A DNA stretch of 64,000 nt from Aspidiotus rigidus (GCA_035079385.1 JAVHKY010000005.1:3534001-3598000), one strand, 5' to 3'. Positions 21,102-31,758 are shown, numbered from the stretch's first letter. Notes: generated by a model not told the origin, from the sequence alone. Made by a program: numbers and translations.

Positions 21102-22650
21102 TCAGTTTTGAACGTCCCGTTCAAACGCCGGACTCCATACAGCTAGTCTATTTCGGTGGACCACTTTGAACTTTCTGTCCTGTTGGATGCGATAGATGAC
21201 ATCGTTGATTCTCTTCACGACTGTCCAAGGTCCTTCCCAATTGCACTGTAATTTTGGGTTCTTCCCTTTCTTTCTCTGTGGGTTGTAGAACCACACCCTA
21301 TCCTGAGGTTCAAACTTGGTTTCATCTGCACAGATGTCATAGCGTGCCTTCATCCGGTCGCTAGCAACTTCTAAATTTTCTCTGACCAGCTCATGTACCT
21401 GCTTAAGTCGGTTCTTCAGTTCTTGCGTAAATGGCTTGACTTCTTAAGGTGGCTGTGGAGGGGTGCCCAGCTCTAAATCACACGGTAATCGAAGTTCTCT
21501 TCCAAAAATAATTTTTGCAGGTGTTTCCTTGGTGCTCTCATGGATTGAAGACCGATAGGCTAGCAGGAACAATGGAAGTAGCTTGTCCCAATTCCGCTGG
21601 TCACTATCAATTACTTTGGATAGGAATTGGTCTATTGTTTTGTTGAACCTCTCGACCATACCATCAGATTGTGGGTGGAGTGGTGTTGTACGAGTTTTCC
21701 TCAATCCCATCAGCTTAGCCACTTCTCCAAATACCTGGGATTCAAAGTTTCTTCCCTGGTCTGAGTGTAACTCCAGAGGTACTTCAAACCTTGAAATCCA
21801 GTTTTCCACCAGCGCTGTTGCAACAGTGACGGCTTCACAATTTGGCAGTGGGTAAGCATCCATCCATTTGCTGAAATAATCTCCTACCACTAGAATATAA
21901 CGATTACCTTGGTCAGTTTCTGGAAATGGTCCTGAGATATCTGCCGCAATCCGTTCAAAAGGATATCCCACATTGTAGATTTGCATCTTAGCTCGGCCCC
22001 TAGTATTGGGCCCCTTACTGGCATTACATGTTCTGCAACATTGAATCCAATCCTCTATATCACTTCTACAGGCTGGCCAGTAAAACCGTTCCCGAATCTT
22101 GGCCAATGTTTTTATTATTCCAAGATGACTACCAGACGCGTCATCATGAACACTCTTCAAGACATCCGGAACAAGTGCTTCAGGTATCAGTAGTTGGTGC
22201 CGGTGTGATCTGCCATCTTTTGTTTCCCAGATCCGGTAAACAATTCCATTTTCTACTTGAAGCGAGTCCCATTGTGACCATAAGATCTTTAAATTTACTG
22301 ACTGCGAGCTGATATCTTGGGACTGGTCGTTCACCCTTCTCCTTCCAGGCTAAGATGACTGAAATATCTTTATCCTGTTGTTGAGCATTTTTCATATCCA
22401 CATTGAAACTTAGTTGTACGGTTTTGACTGAGACTTCCTTCTTCTCTTGTTTGCAACAATGACTACAGTCTTCTGAGCATGGTCTTCTTGATAAGGAATC
22501 AGCATTCTGATGACTTTTTCCTCTCCTGTGGATTATTTCAAAAGTATAAGTTTGCAGGTATTGCAGCCATCTAGCCATCTGCCCTTCTGGTTCTTTGAAA
22601 TTCATTATCCACTGTAAAGCAGCATGATCAGTTCGTAGCAAGAATTTAAG
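21102..22650 (-). mobile_element. Ty3/Gypsy pol: RNase H end, integrase; 5'-truncated
   Basis: The minus-strand pol fragment starts inside RNase H ('FLLRTDHAALQWIMNFKEPE', 'NADSLSRRPC'). A frameshift lies near 22285-22290. The integrase then follows: zinc-binding H-x7-H...C-x2-C ('HDDASGSHLG' to 'CRTC'), and the catalytic aspartates and glutamate in 'ADISGPFPE', 'LHSDQGRNFES' and 'GMVERFNKT'. A single in-frame TAA at 21444-21446 precedes the C-terminal part with 'DRVWFYNPQRKKG' and 'NWEGPWTVVKR', the small C-terminal fold of Gypsy integrases. Gag, protease and most of the RT are missing. Decay is light (one frameshift, one stop), suggesting a comparatively young insertion. Confidence 0.9.
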
Positions 22651-22815
22651 GCCTGTCCTGGCTGAGGAATCTAAGGAAATGGACAGGTTGCACCGTTGAT
22701 GAATTATTCCACACAGCAGCGGCATACGCAGAGTTGGTTCAGCTTGCCATAGGAAGAGCCAAAGATCGAGATCGGTCAGGGCACTGAAGAAGGAAGAAGG
22801 AAGTTTTACACTAGG
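22651..22815 (+). mobile_element. LINE C-terminal ORF fragment, right part
   Basis: The frame 'WLRNLRKWTGCTVDELF' then 'AYAELVQLAIGRAKDRDR' is the extreme C-terminus of the LINE protein whose preceding part ends at 20665. The short stretch expected between the two pieces is missing, so the LINE lost some sequence together with the 5' half of the Gypsy element. Confidence 0.8.
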
Positions 22816-23320
22816 CTTAGCACACAATGTACTAGATTGTACTAGGCTTCCATCTGCTTCCCATTAGTGGACTTGAATCCTTGATCTAATCCATAAATCT
22901 GCGATTCCGAGAGAGAAAGAAGAAACAGTAAGTTACTGATTTGATGATGTCTGTCACGGGTATATCCAAGCTGATAAACGTCACCAACAAATAACTTCGC
23001 GCGTATTGATGGCGTCTCAAAGTGGCTTAAGCTGGTTGATATCTTTACTGTACCTTCATCTGCCACTGAAATATAGATATTACGCTCCAAGGGATCAAAT
23101 TAAGCGATATTTGAACGTGCGCTTTGACGACCCGAGCCATGGCGAGGGCCGCCATGCAGCGCAATTTCATTGTTTACGCCGTTCTCCTGTGGCGTACGCT
23201 AGTTCACACGACGTTCCGTACGCAATGCGCATGCGCAAAGCGTTTATTCCCGAACCTGGCGGTTTTTTTCCTGGGGAAGGAAACGCGACTTCGCGCCATT
23301 TGTTTATAACAAAGCACGTA
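22816..23320. other. Unassigned DNA with a CpG-rich segment
   Basis: Near 22975-23060 there is similarity to 36400-36470 ('agctggttgat(a/g)tctttactgt'). About 23095-23330 is CpG-rich against a CpG-poor background and contains the palindrome TGCGCATGCGCA (about 23227), an NRF-1-like site. A promoter is possible but no transcript can be linked to it. Confidence 0.4.
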
Positions 23321-23650
23321 AAAAACTTATTTTCTTTCACGTGAATTCCAAAAATTATCTTGTACCAACTGATAGCTGGATTGAGCAACTGTAAAATAAC
23401 ATTAAAAATTATCTTTGCATATTTTTTCCCCCTCCCATCATATATGGCTCGAGAGTCGAAATTTTTCCAAGTTTTTTGCTGGACGGCGGACGGCGCATGG
23501 CAAATTTCTCCAAACGCCCCCCATAAAACAGGTCCCCTGTTAAAACGTATTTTCTTTCACGTGAATTCCAAAAATTATTTTGTTCCAAGTGACAGCTGGA
23601 TTGAGCAACTGTAAAATGACATTAAAAATTATCTTTACATATTTATTTGG
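23321..23650. repeat. About 100-bp direct duplication flanking a family A insert
   Basis: A segment beginning 'tattttctttcacgtgaatt' and running through 'gctggattgagcaactgtaa' occurs at about 23325-23425 and again at about 23549-23645. Between the two copies lies a minimal family A unit (23430-23545: one 45-bp unit, the ggacggcgg run, and a variant hairpin end). A more diverged relative of the duplicated segment lies near 36455-36550. Confidence 0.8.
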
Positions 23651-25900
23651 CCTCGCCAGAACATTTTCAGTAGACATTATTACTTTAATAGAAGTTCACG
23701 CAAGATTTCCATGGCCGTTGGCGTATGAATTGCTTTGAATAACCATGGTTTTCAACCCAGCGACATTGAAATATCATTTTTCTTTTCTTGAAAAATTTTC
23801 TTTGTACATGGATGGTTCCAAGCTTTTTTCAGGCTGATATCTAATTTCCTATGGCCTTCACTCCAACCACATCCGCTTGAAGACCCTCATCGTTGAATTC
23901 CTAAAAATTTTCCAAGCTTTACCTGAAACTTGACTTTTCGTCACGAAAAAAGTCGTTTCATGTTATTGAAATCAAATTACAACCCTTCCTCGGATTTGAG
24001 TCGTTTTTTCCTTTGGAAATTTCGCGATTTTTCAATTTTTTTGAAGAGTAGTGCGTGGAAAATGAAAATGAAGTAGAGTACCTACGTAGAAAAACTTAGA
24101 TAGTATAGAAAAGTTTCAACGAAAAGAAGAAGAAAAAAAAAAAAGACGTACGAATTGACATTGTAAATCAAGGTGTAAGTGCTTCAAGCACTGTCAAAAT
24201 GGTGTAACAAGAGGTTAAAATTCAGCGTCTACCAACTAAACCATCAATTAACAGCCTTAAAATATAGTGAAAAGTATCGAAAACTCGAGTGATAAATTTT
24301 ATCTCAACCATTAGGAGAGTTTTAGAAAGGAGATGAAACAGAGGCCTCTCACTTTTCGGAATCACTGTATGTGTACATTCTTAACTTTCTTATAGAAATG
24401 GAAACAAGAAAATATCATTATTCTACACTCGAATTTATTGAATTTATGTGGCTCGAGAATTACCGAAGTGAGCACCAGACACCCAGAAATTAACGTTGCA
24501 ATATGGAACACTCTAAAAATACAATGGAATTGAGAAAGTGTTCTCCGCTTTCGCCCACGTTTAATCTAGAAAGTTTCCACATGAAATTTAGGTGCCTAGA
24601 AAATGTGACTAACTTCTAAATTTGCTCCGCCTCTTTTGTTGGAAACAAAAAGAATATTTCTTTTTTGAGCAAATGTCTCTGAGATGACTAAAGCCGAAAA
24701 GGGTTCCATCGAGGCGAAAGAAAGTGACGAGACGGAGTAATACGAATATTATTTGCATCATGAAAGGAGAAAAAGAAAGAAGAACGTATCTTAGTACACT
24801 GAGTGTCAATGCACTGGCAATGTTACTTTGTAAAAGCAAAACATTGTGGAGGATCTTCTGAGCAAGTGAAGAGTCTTATTATTATTCTTTCAAAATTATC
24901 GTCTTCATTCTTTTCTTCTTCAAATATTTGAAATATGTTACATCTTTAACGTTGAAATCAAGGATGCTTACTTTTGAGACGTGATATTCTGAAGAACGTA
25001 CATGCACTTGGAAAGTGATAAATAGGAAGTACTTATACTTTGAGTACGTTACCGCGTCAATTAGAGCCTTCTGCATAAACATTTCTGTACCTACATTATT
25101 TTGTGAGGACGATCGTAGTGTTCATTTCGACGACATTGTGGACAGTTTATGGAAGTGAAATACCGCGGAGATGGAGAATACGCCCAAACTTTTAAGTGTA
25201 TCGAGCCAACAACGCGAAGCAAAAGTACGTTCACATTCTTTAGAAAAATTCGAGACATTGTAAAGGAACTTGATGTTCTAAATACGTCGATGTAAAAATG
25301 TTCTTCGACATTTTTTGAACGTTTGTTATTTAGCTGAATGTAATCTTTGCGAGCCCTTTTTGCTCTTCACATTATAGAAAAACCTCTCTGATTGCTATCA
25401 ACTCTATCTAAATTCTTAGCTTACTATCGAAAATTAAGAATGGAAGTAAAGTAAATAATGGTTTACTGTTTTGTAATGTGCGATTGCTTTCTCGAAGTCT
25501 TTTGAATTCTCTTTAAGACAAGACCGAAGGCGGGAGATGTAATGAAAATATTTGATTTTGTCACCGAAAACTCTTTCGATTTGACAAGTTTCAAATACTT
25601 GAACGAATCCTACGCACATGTAGTTTACTTGACAACTATCGGTGATTATACTCGCCGAGTCTTAATATAACCTAATATTTTCTAAGGCCCAAGCCTCCTA
25701 AATTTTAGCATAATTTTCGTTCTTGTAGAGACTTCTAAACAAAAAATCTGTTGGGATATTTAGGTATCGTGTATAATATCAGGTCACATACCAGCTCAGA
25801 ACTGGAAATTTCTACGTTTTTAAGATACCTATGACATCATCAACGCAGGATATCATCACTCCTAACTTCGAGGAATATTTTTCTTCGCTTGAGTCACGTA
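23651..25900. other. A+T-rich non-coding DNA, no gene seen
   Basis: Only short incidental frames occur. I see no splice-flanked exon, RNA gene or terminal repeat. Confidence 0.55.
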
Positions 25901-26200
25901 ATCTATGTGAAAAAAAAATTTTCTGGCATAGCCAAATAAATGAAAATCATGTTCCATGTCTTTTATATTTTATCAGTCATCTTAAAATATTTCAGTCTAG
26001 GCTTCTACTAGGTCAAGTGTTCGTGAGATATTATTCGTTTACCCCTTTACCTATCTTGGCGTCGTATAAGTCTTCTATGAGAAATACGAGGTAGCGCGAA
26101 CTCGCTCCGCTCGTTCGCCCCCTGTCTCGCTGTTGTATTGGAATGGTATGTGACAATTCCAGTCTAGGGGACTTGGAAAAATTTCGACTATCCAGCCTTT
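25901..26200. repeat. Family C dispersed repeat, copy facing 38640-38890
   Basis: The order 'tctggcatagccaaataaat', 'gttccatgtcttttatattt', 'aggcttctactaggtcaagt', 'cgtgagatatta' is found reversed near 38750-38890. The 3' end carries 'gaactcgctccgctcgttcg', a palindrome-rich signature of this family. Confidence 0.7.
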
Positions 26201-26251
26201 ATTTATTTAATTATTTAATTATTCAATTATTAAATTATTAAATTATTTAAT

Positions 26252-26283
<32 letters not shown>

Positions 26284-26580
26284 TTATTAATTCTTGTACT
26301 AGGTCAAGTGTTCGTGAGATATTATTCGTTTACCCCTTTACCTATCTTGGCGTCGTATAAGTCTTGTATGAGAAATATTTTGAGGTAATTGTGGGTGTTC
26401 TATATTTTGAGGTATCAACTTTCGTGGGGCGAACGAGCGATCTCGCTGTTGTATTGGAATGGTATGAGACAATTCAAGTCTAGGGGACTTGGAAAAATTT
26501 CGACTATCCAGCCTTTATTTATTTAATTATTCAATTATTAAATTAATAAATTATTTAATTATTTAATTATTTAATATTAT
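26012..26580. repeat. Tandem duplication of about 285 bp
   Basis: The stretch from 'ctaggtcaagtgttcgtgag' through 'ggacttggaaaaatttcgac' and 'tatccagcctttatttattt' occurs twice in direct orientation (starting near 26012 and 26299). The second copy has a small rearrangement around 'ttttgaggtaattgtgggtg'. Each copy ends in an ATTT-type microsatellite, which probably drove the duplication. Confidence 0.8.
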
Positions 26581-26600
26581 TTATTTATTTATTTATCTAT

Positions 26601-26632
<32 letters not shown>

Positions 26633-26735
26633 TTATATTAATTATTTAATTATTTATTTATTTAATTAATTAATTATTTAATTATTTATTTATTTAATTA
26701 ATTAATTATTTAATTATTTATTTATTTATTTATTT

Positions 26736-26776
<41 letters not shown>

Positions 26777-26795
26777 TTAATTATTAATTATTATT
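26195..26795. repeat. (TTTA)n/(TTAA)n microsatellites
   Basis: Almost pure A+T sequence of ttta, ttaa and ttat units, in two blocks: 26195-26295 and 26510-26795. Confidence 0.95.
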
Positions 26796-27499
26796 ATTAC
26801 GCGGGGTTTCTGAATCACCCACGGGGTAGAGATTTCTCTTGACGGGGGGGGGGGGGGGTTGTACTCGCGAGTTTCAAAATCGGGGTCCGGCGAGAGAAAA
26901 GACATGGAACATGTCAAAAAATAGACTGCAGCTATCGAAATGCTGTACTAATTAAAAATTCTACTTCTTCCACACATCAAAACTTACAATAAAATGGGCA
27001 GGAGCTAACATGTTTCTTTCAGAGAGACGTATAATGTAGCATTTTAAATGTTCCGCGTCAAAGGCTAACTAGCTGGCCGCCTTGCCCGATCTGAGGTCGT
27101 TTGCCCCCTTTTTCCACAGTATTGCCTAGCTTAATTTAGGCCCAATATATACTGTGTGTAAAGCTACACTGATAAGCTCTCTCACTCTGTTCGTTCGCAT
27201 GTATCCTATATTATAAAGCTGAAGATGGAATCGCATGTAACGGGTAATCTCCGCCCCCACCCCCTTGAAATTCGATGAAATTTTCACATTATACGTGAAT
27301 TATGTCGAGGATGGTCTTTTCCTATCCAAAATTGAATAAAGTTCACCGTAAAAGTTGAAATAAAGCTTGAAAGTTAATCGTGTATTGGCTACTGCTTTTG
27401 TACATGTATTCTTGGTCCCGAAAAAAATTTCCGTTTTTTCATACTAGGCAACCAAATATAATTTTGAGAATCGGGTTGGTGAATTGCCATGGAAAAGTA
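26796..27499. other. Unassigned DNA
   Basis: It contains a poly-G run of 14 near 26845, a 'gacatggaacatgtc' word shared with family C, and otherwise nothing I can name. Confidence 0.5.
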
Positions 27500-27591
27500 C
27501 AGTACGTTCCAAATAAGAGTGCTCGCTTTTGATAAGCAATCGCCCATACGCGCTGTTGTCAAAAGCAGGCACTCTTATTTGGAACGTACTA
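27500..27591. mobile_element. 92-bp mariner-type MITE
   Basis: The ends are inverted copies over more than 20 bp: CAGTACGTTCCAAATAAGAG at the left and its complement at the right, with the outermost base differing. They are flanked on both sides by TA (27498-27499 and 27592-27593), the target of Tc1/mariner transposases. The whole element folds into one hairpin and encodes nothing. Confidence 0.8.
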
Positions 27592-28082
27592 TATTAGCCT
27601 ACAAGGGGAAGGAAATGTGTTGAATAAGCGACGAAGTTGCGAGTTTGCAGCTTGTATCGTATATAGTTTCCGCGTCCGGGTCTGTGACGTCACAATTTGT
27701 TTTTATTATTATTTCATAATGTCATCTGGTCGTGAGAAATACTAATAGGATCATGGAATATATTATGTACCTTCTTGATGTCGTAAGAGAATTTGATGAT
27801 ACGTTATGAACTCTAAAACTTCCGTTTTACGGGAGAGTAATTTGAATAAAAATAATGGGCACTGTCCGCCGGGGGGCAAAACATGGGACTTGGAAAAATT
27901 TCTTCCTTCGATAGAAGAGGGACTGAAAGGAGGCATACTCGAAGGAATACAACAAAGAGGAATTTTCAAAGATCACAGAAATATTTGAAACACCGGAGCG
28001 GTTTCGGTTAAACAACCATTGTCATCGGAGACATGAAAGCAACTAAACCAACTACGACTGGAAACAAGAACATCCGAGGAAA

Positions 28083-28595
28083 TCAGGACTGAACTATCGA
28101 GTCATCACGATGTGAATCGTACTCATAAACTAGTTCAATCAACCCTTTATCAGGTATGCACCTGTTGAGCACCTTAACGTTGTCGCTATTCAAATGACGA
28201 ATAATTTCAATGTATTCTAAAGCGATACGTTTGAAATACGAGTTTTCTCTACGGAGGAGGACCTCGGACCCCTCTCTTATACTATGACCACTAGCAATTA
28301 GATGGTCCGTAAACGCAGATTCACCTGAATTCTTCTTTTCCCACGCCTTCCTGTGTACAGCAATTCTAATTTGTAGCTGACAGCCAGTCTCGCCGATGTA
28401 AACTCCCGTACAATCAGTACACTCCACCTTGTAAACACCATTCCTCTCGACCAATTGAATAGGGTTTTTCAAATTGACAAATAAACTTTGAACAGTATTA
28501 AGGTTTAAATAGACAGACCGAAAACCAAATGGCCGGAGGACACGACTCAATTGAGAAGAGAACTTCCCTAAGAACGGGAGCCTTATCCAACGCAT
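28083..28595 (-). CDS. PLE GIY-YIG endonuclease domain (170 codons)
   Basis: The best-preserved GIY-YIG domain in the window. The frame opens with the linker ('RLPFLGKFSSQLSRVLRPFG'), then 'GVYKVEC' (the GIY equivalent), a CxxC pair ('CTDC'), 'GVYIGETG' (the YIG equivalent), 'SAFTDHLIASGHS', 'LEYIEIIRHLNSD' and the conserved end 'LIELVYEYDSHRDD'. In PLEs this domain cleaves target DNA during insertion. There is no independent start: in an intact element it is the C-terminus of the RT polyprotein. A frameshift separates it from the upstream segment. Confidence 0.85.
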   Translation of the reverse strand: MRWIRLPFLGKFSSQLSRVLRPFGFRSVYLNLNTVQSLFVNLKNPIQLVERNGVYKVECTDCTGVYIGETGCQLQIRIAVHRKAWEKKNSGESAFTDHLIASGHSIREGSEVLLRRENSYFKRIALEYIEIIRHLNSDNVKVLNRCIPDKGLIELVYEYDSHRDDSIVQS

Positions 28596-28639
28596 TCTCC
28601 TGTCTAGGGTTGGGTTGCGAGGGAGCGAGGTGGAGGAAT

Positions 28640-28936
28640 TTAGGCATTTTCGAGTAACTTTCCTTTGAATCTTACGGTCAAAACCTCATTCACTCTGGCC
28701 AAGTACTTTATAGTCAACTGCTCCTTATGGAAGGCGGACTGACTCAACGGAATACTGGTCAACCGATGAATTAAGCTGTTAAAAGCAGCGAATTTGTGGG
28801 CGATAGGGCAAAAAGATTTGCCATGGACAGTAATGTCAGTTGAAGTATCTTTCCTGTAAACGGCGAATTCATGAACGCCGTCTCTATCAGAGATCATCGA
28901 GTCCAAGTAACTAATAGAGGAACCGCCAACTTCCAA
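28640..28936 (-). pseudogene. PLE segment after the RT catalytic box
   Basis: A frame encoding 'EVGGSSISYLDSMI', 'VYRKDTSTDITVHGKSF', 'HKFAAFNSLIHRL' and 'IPLSQSAFHKEQLTIKYLA', colinear with other PLE copies. The upstream RT palm is missing because of 5' truncation. It loses frame at its 3' end before the endonuclease frame begins. Confidence 0.8.
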
Positions 28937-28993
28937 GGTAAATTTTATGGAAGGGTACTGATTATGTACTCCTTCGAGTGTACCTCCTTTCAG

Positions 28994-29245
28994 TAGATTA
29001 TCTAACCATGACTTGGCAAATCATATCAAGACTATAGAAGGGGGACTTTGTAAAATTTCAACTTCCTGATAGAAGGAGACTTACAAAAATTTCTATTTCC
29101 GACTATGTACTCGTATGATAGGTGAGGGACTTGGATAAATTTTTATTTTCGAGCTATGTATGATAGAGGGGGGGGGGGACTGAAAAAATGTCAACTTCCG
29201 AGCTATTTATGATAGAAGGCGGACTTGGAAAAATTTCGACTTCTC
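28994..29245. repeat. Degenerate 45-bp units
   Basis: About five decayed copies of the family A minisatellite in reverse orientation ('gatagaaggcggacttggaa', 'aatttcgact'), with a poly-G run. It separates PLE copy 5 from the LINE that follows. Confidence 0.7.
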
Positions 29246-29494
29246 GCACCAGGATGGCTTTGTAGAGAGGAGATCAGTACAAACTAATCTCCTAAAATTG
29301 ACTTATCATATATACATGAAGTAGTAGATGAAAGAATATCGTCTCAGTTAGATATTATGTGTATATATTTAGATTTTGAAAAAGCTTTTGATAAGGTTGA
29401 TCATTACAAATTACTCGAGAAACTTGATTTCATGGGTTTCTCCGACTCTCTCATTGAACTGTTTTGGACTTACTTCTTGAAAAGAAAACAGTAT

Positions 29495-29675
29495 TGTTCA
29501 TATAATGACTACCTTCGACGATCACTGAAGACTGTATACTGTAGTATATATACGAAGCGTGAATTCCCGAAGGAAGAGGCAGTCATGGGCTTCCAGTCTA
29601 TAGCTTGTCGAGTGATATCTTGATAGAGTGAGTGCGTGAGTTGTCCACAGGGAGCGTTAGTGGCTCCCGATAACA
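29495..29675. mobile_element. 181-bp solo-LTR-like insert with 5-bp TSD
   Basis: It begins TGTT, ends AACA and is flanked by AGTAT on both sides (29490-29494 and 29676-29680). The LINE RT frame is continuous across it if the insert and one duplication are discounted, so the boundaries are independent of the end motifs. TG...CA ends with a 5-bp duplication are typical of LTR elements; the length suits a short LTR or TRIM. It contains gtatatatac. Confidence 0.75.
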
Positions 29676-30614
29676 AGTATGTCATGTTCAAGGGGTGTAA
29701 GTCTGAAATATTCGATAGTTCCTCGGAGGTACCACAGGGATCTGTTCTGGGTCTGTATCTCTTCCTCTTATCTATGATTGGGGTAGATGAAGATATAAGC
29801 TATTCGCGATGCTCACCGGATGCTGACGATGTAAAGCTATTCAGGGAGGTACGTTGTTTGTAAAATTCTGTGTTGCTGCAGCGGTACCTCGATATGTTGA
29901 CGAGGTGGAGCGAGAAAAATTTTATGCCTTTAAACACCAAAAAATGTAAAGCCATGGCGTTCTCTCGCGAGCGAACTAAGATTCAGGCAGAATTTCAGAT
30001 AGGTGGAAAGATCTGAGATTCGGGATGTAGGTGTCCTCTTTGATCCCAGAATAAACTTTGATTGCCACTTACACAAGGTACTAAATAGCGCAAAACGCAA
30101 TCTGGGAATCATTATGAGATAAACTAGATCTTTTGTCAACATGTCTATTCTCTGATTGCTGTATCTGGTGCTTGTACCATCGCATTTGGGTAGTACAAGG
30201 TAAGGGCAGGTTGAAAAATGAGGGGTATCCTCTATGGAAAAACTGAATCGTCGTTCTTACTAAGTAATATAGATTTCCTTGTTCTATCCAGGAGGAGTAG
30301 GTGTGGGGATGTCTTCCAGATTCCTCAGCACAGAACGTAGCAATTTGCTTCTGCTCCACTGCTTCGTACCCTGTCTCTGTTGAACCGTGTTGTTAAAGAA
30401 GACCGCGCAATTGACATATTTTTTGACAGTAGAAACATGTTTTCTCTTGTCCGCTTCCCTATGATCAAATGGCCTCCAAATATCTGTAGTTATAATTATT
30501 ATATCTTTTTGGTTTTTATTGTTTATTCTTCGAAATAATTATTTGTGGAAGGGGTTGGGGGGGGTGGACATGGGACCAGGGTGGGGTGGCTAGTGGCGGA
30601 CATGTTATCATTAT

Positions 30615-30985
30615 ACTAGACAACAATTACAAATTTTGCTGAAGTGAGATAGGTTGTATCTAGAAGTATTTTTTGCGCTGATTTCAGAACTGTTTTTTGT
30701 TTTTTTATAGGAGGTCGCGTTTTCTCGTTATCACTTTGTTTAGTTGCCGCGCATCGTCGCGAGACGATGCGTTCCTTATCGAGCGTTGATACTGCTGTCG
30801 TTGATTGAAGCTCGATAAAGAACGCTTCGTCTCGCGACGATACGTGGCAGCTAAACGACGTGATAACAAGAAAACACGACCTCCTATCAAAAAACGGAAA
30901 ACGGTTCTGAAATTAGCGCAAAAAATACTTCTAGATACGACCTATCTCACTTCGGCAATTTTCAAAAAAATTTTAATTGTCTAGT
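30615..30985. mobile_element. 371-bp foldback element
   Basis: Two arms of roughly 170 bp are near-complementary around a loop at about 30784-30810. The outer ends are ACTAGACAA and its complement; inner words include 'gaagtgagatagg', 'gcgttttctcgttatcac' and a nested perfect palindrome (cgcatcgtc-gcga-gacgatgcg). It sits in the 3' UTR of the LINE. No clear target duplication and no coding capacity are seen. Confidence 0.8.
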
Positions 30986-31155
30986 GTTATTGTTTTCTTT
31001 TCTTTCATCTTATTTTACTTCAATTTTTTTTTTTTTTGAATTTTGTTTGTTTACTGTTATTTTGTCTTACTTGTCCCCCCCCCCTCGTCATTTATAGTGC
31101 TCTTCAGTCATTGGCCAATTGCCTGTTGGAGAACACTCCAATATAAATAAATAAA

Positions 31156-31360
31156 GGGGACTTGGAAAAATTTCTACTTCCGAGCTATATATGATAGGAG
31201 GGAGCACTTTCGAGTTATACGTGGTTCTATTTCGGCCGTTAGCTTGAAATAATGTATACTAGACCAAGAAGAGGGGCGAACAAGCGAAGCGAGTAAGATC
31301 TCGAAAAGGCTTCATTATACTAGGCCTAATATACAGCATACTGGACTTCATTATTTATTT
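31156..31360. repeat. Family A unit fragment and family C repeat
   Basis: One reversed 45-bp unit (about 31155-31205) is followed by family C words ('tatactagaccaagaagagg', 'gcgaacaagcgaagcgagt'). Confidence 0.6.
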
Positions 31361-31684
31361 ATTTATTACGATATTTTGTACATAAATTTACACGTTTCGA
31401 TAGAGTTGAAAAATGTTTACTCCCGAGCTCTACATGATGGACGGGGGACTTCGAAAAATTTCGAGCTGTATATGATGGGGCTGGCTGAACTCTATCACTT
31501 AGAAAGAGGACAAACGAGGAACGCAGGGAACCTGTTTTATGAGTCAAATGGTATTTGGTATTGAAAATTCAAGGAAGCCTAGACCTAGATAAAGCTAGTA
31601 TAAAGAAGGCCTAACCCTACTTTAAGCCTAGTATAATATACGTAGTTTTAGAGTCTAAGAGTTGAAATTTTTCCAAGTCCCTCG
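31361..31684. repeat. Family A fragment
   Basis: Degenerate 45-bp units near 31410-31480 are followed by the tail and spacer module (ggaacctgttttatgagtca, ctagacctagataaagctag) up to 'ttccaagtccctcg', where the next PLE begins. Confidence 0.75.
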
Positions 31685-31758
31685 CGGTTAAAATTGGTCC
31701 TGGTTTTAATACCCAGAAAGTTTGTGCCGATTTAGTCCGTAATAAACCCCTCCCTCGG

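Larger units (their letters stand above)
27923..28993 (-). mobile_element. PLE copy 5 delimited by short inverted ends
   Basis: Minus-strand PLE of the second subfamily. It is truncated upstream of the 'VGGSSISYLD' block and carries the linker, GIY-YIG domain and 3' UTR ('aatggttgtttaaccgaaac' near 28000-28020). The last 28 bp of the 3' UTR (27923-27950) recur inverted at the 5' truncation point (28966-28993) with 25 of 28 matches, so the insertion looks as if it had terminal inverted repeats. Confidence 0.85.
29246..31155 (+). mobile_element. LINE with RT core, 3' UTR and ATAA tail
   Basis: It starts in the RT with 'HQDGFVERRSVQTNLL' (the QHGF...RST..NL block). It continues 'DFEKAFDKVDH' (palm block A), 'PQGSVLG' with a decayed catalytic box ('DADDVKLF' in place of YADD-type), 'SAKRNLGIIMR' and the end 'AIDIFF'. 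The 3' UTR runs to 31155 with a terminal 'aataaataaag' tail and the hairpin-like 'gccaattgcctgttggagaa' end also seen in the LINEs at 15992 and 39062. It is interrupted by a 181-bp insert (29495-29675) and a foldback element (30615-30985). The 5' end, including the endonuclease, is missing. Confidence 0.85.

Noticed and set aside
22651..22827. N-terminal extension of the Gypsy RNase H frame on the minus strand
   Set aside because: It is the antisense of a LINE coding segment; the Gypsy sequence ends near 22650.
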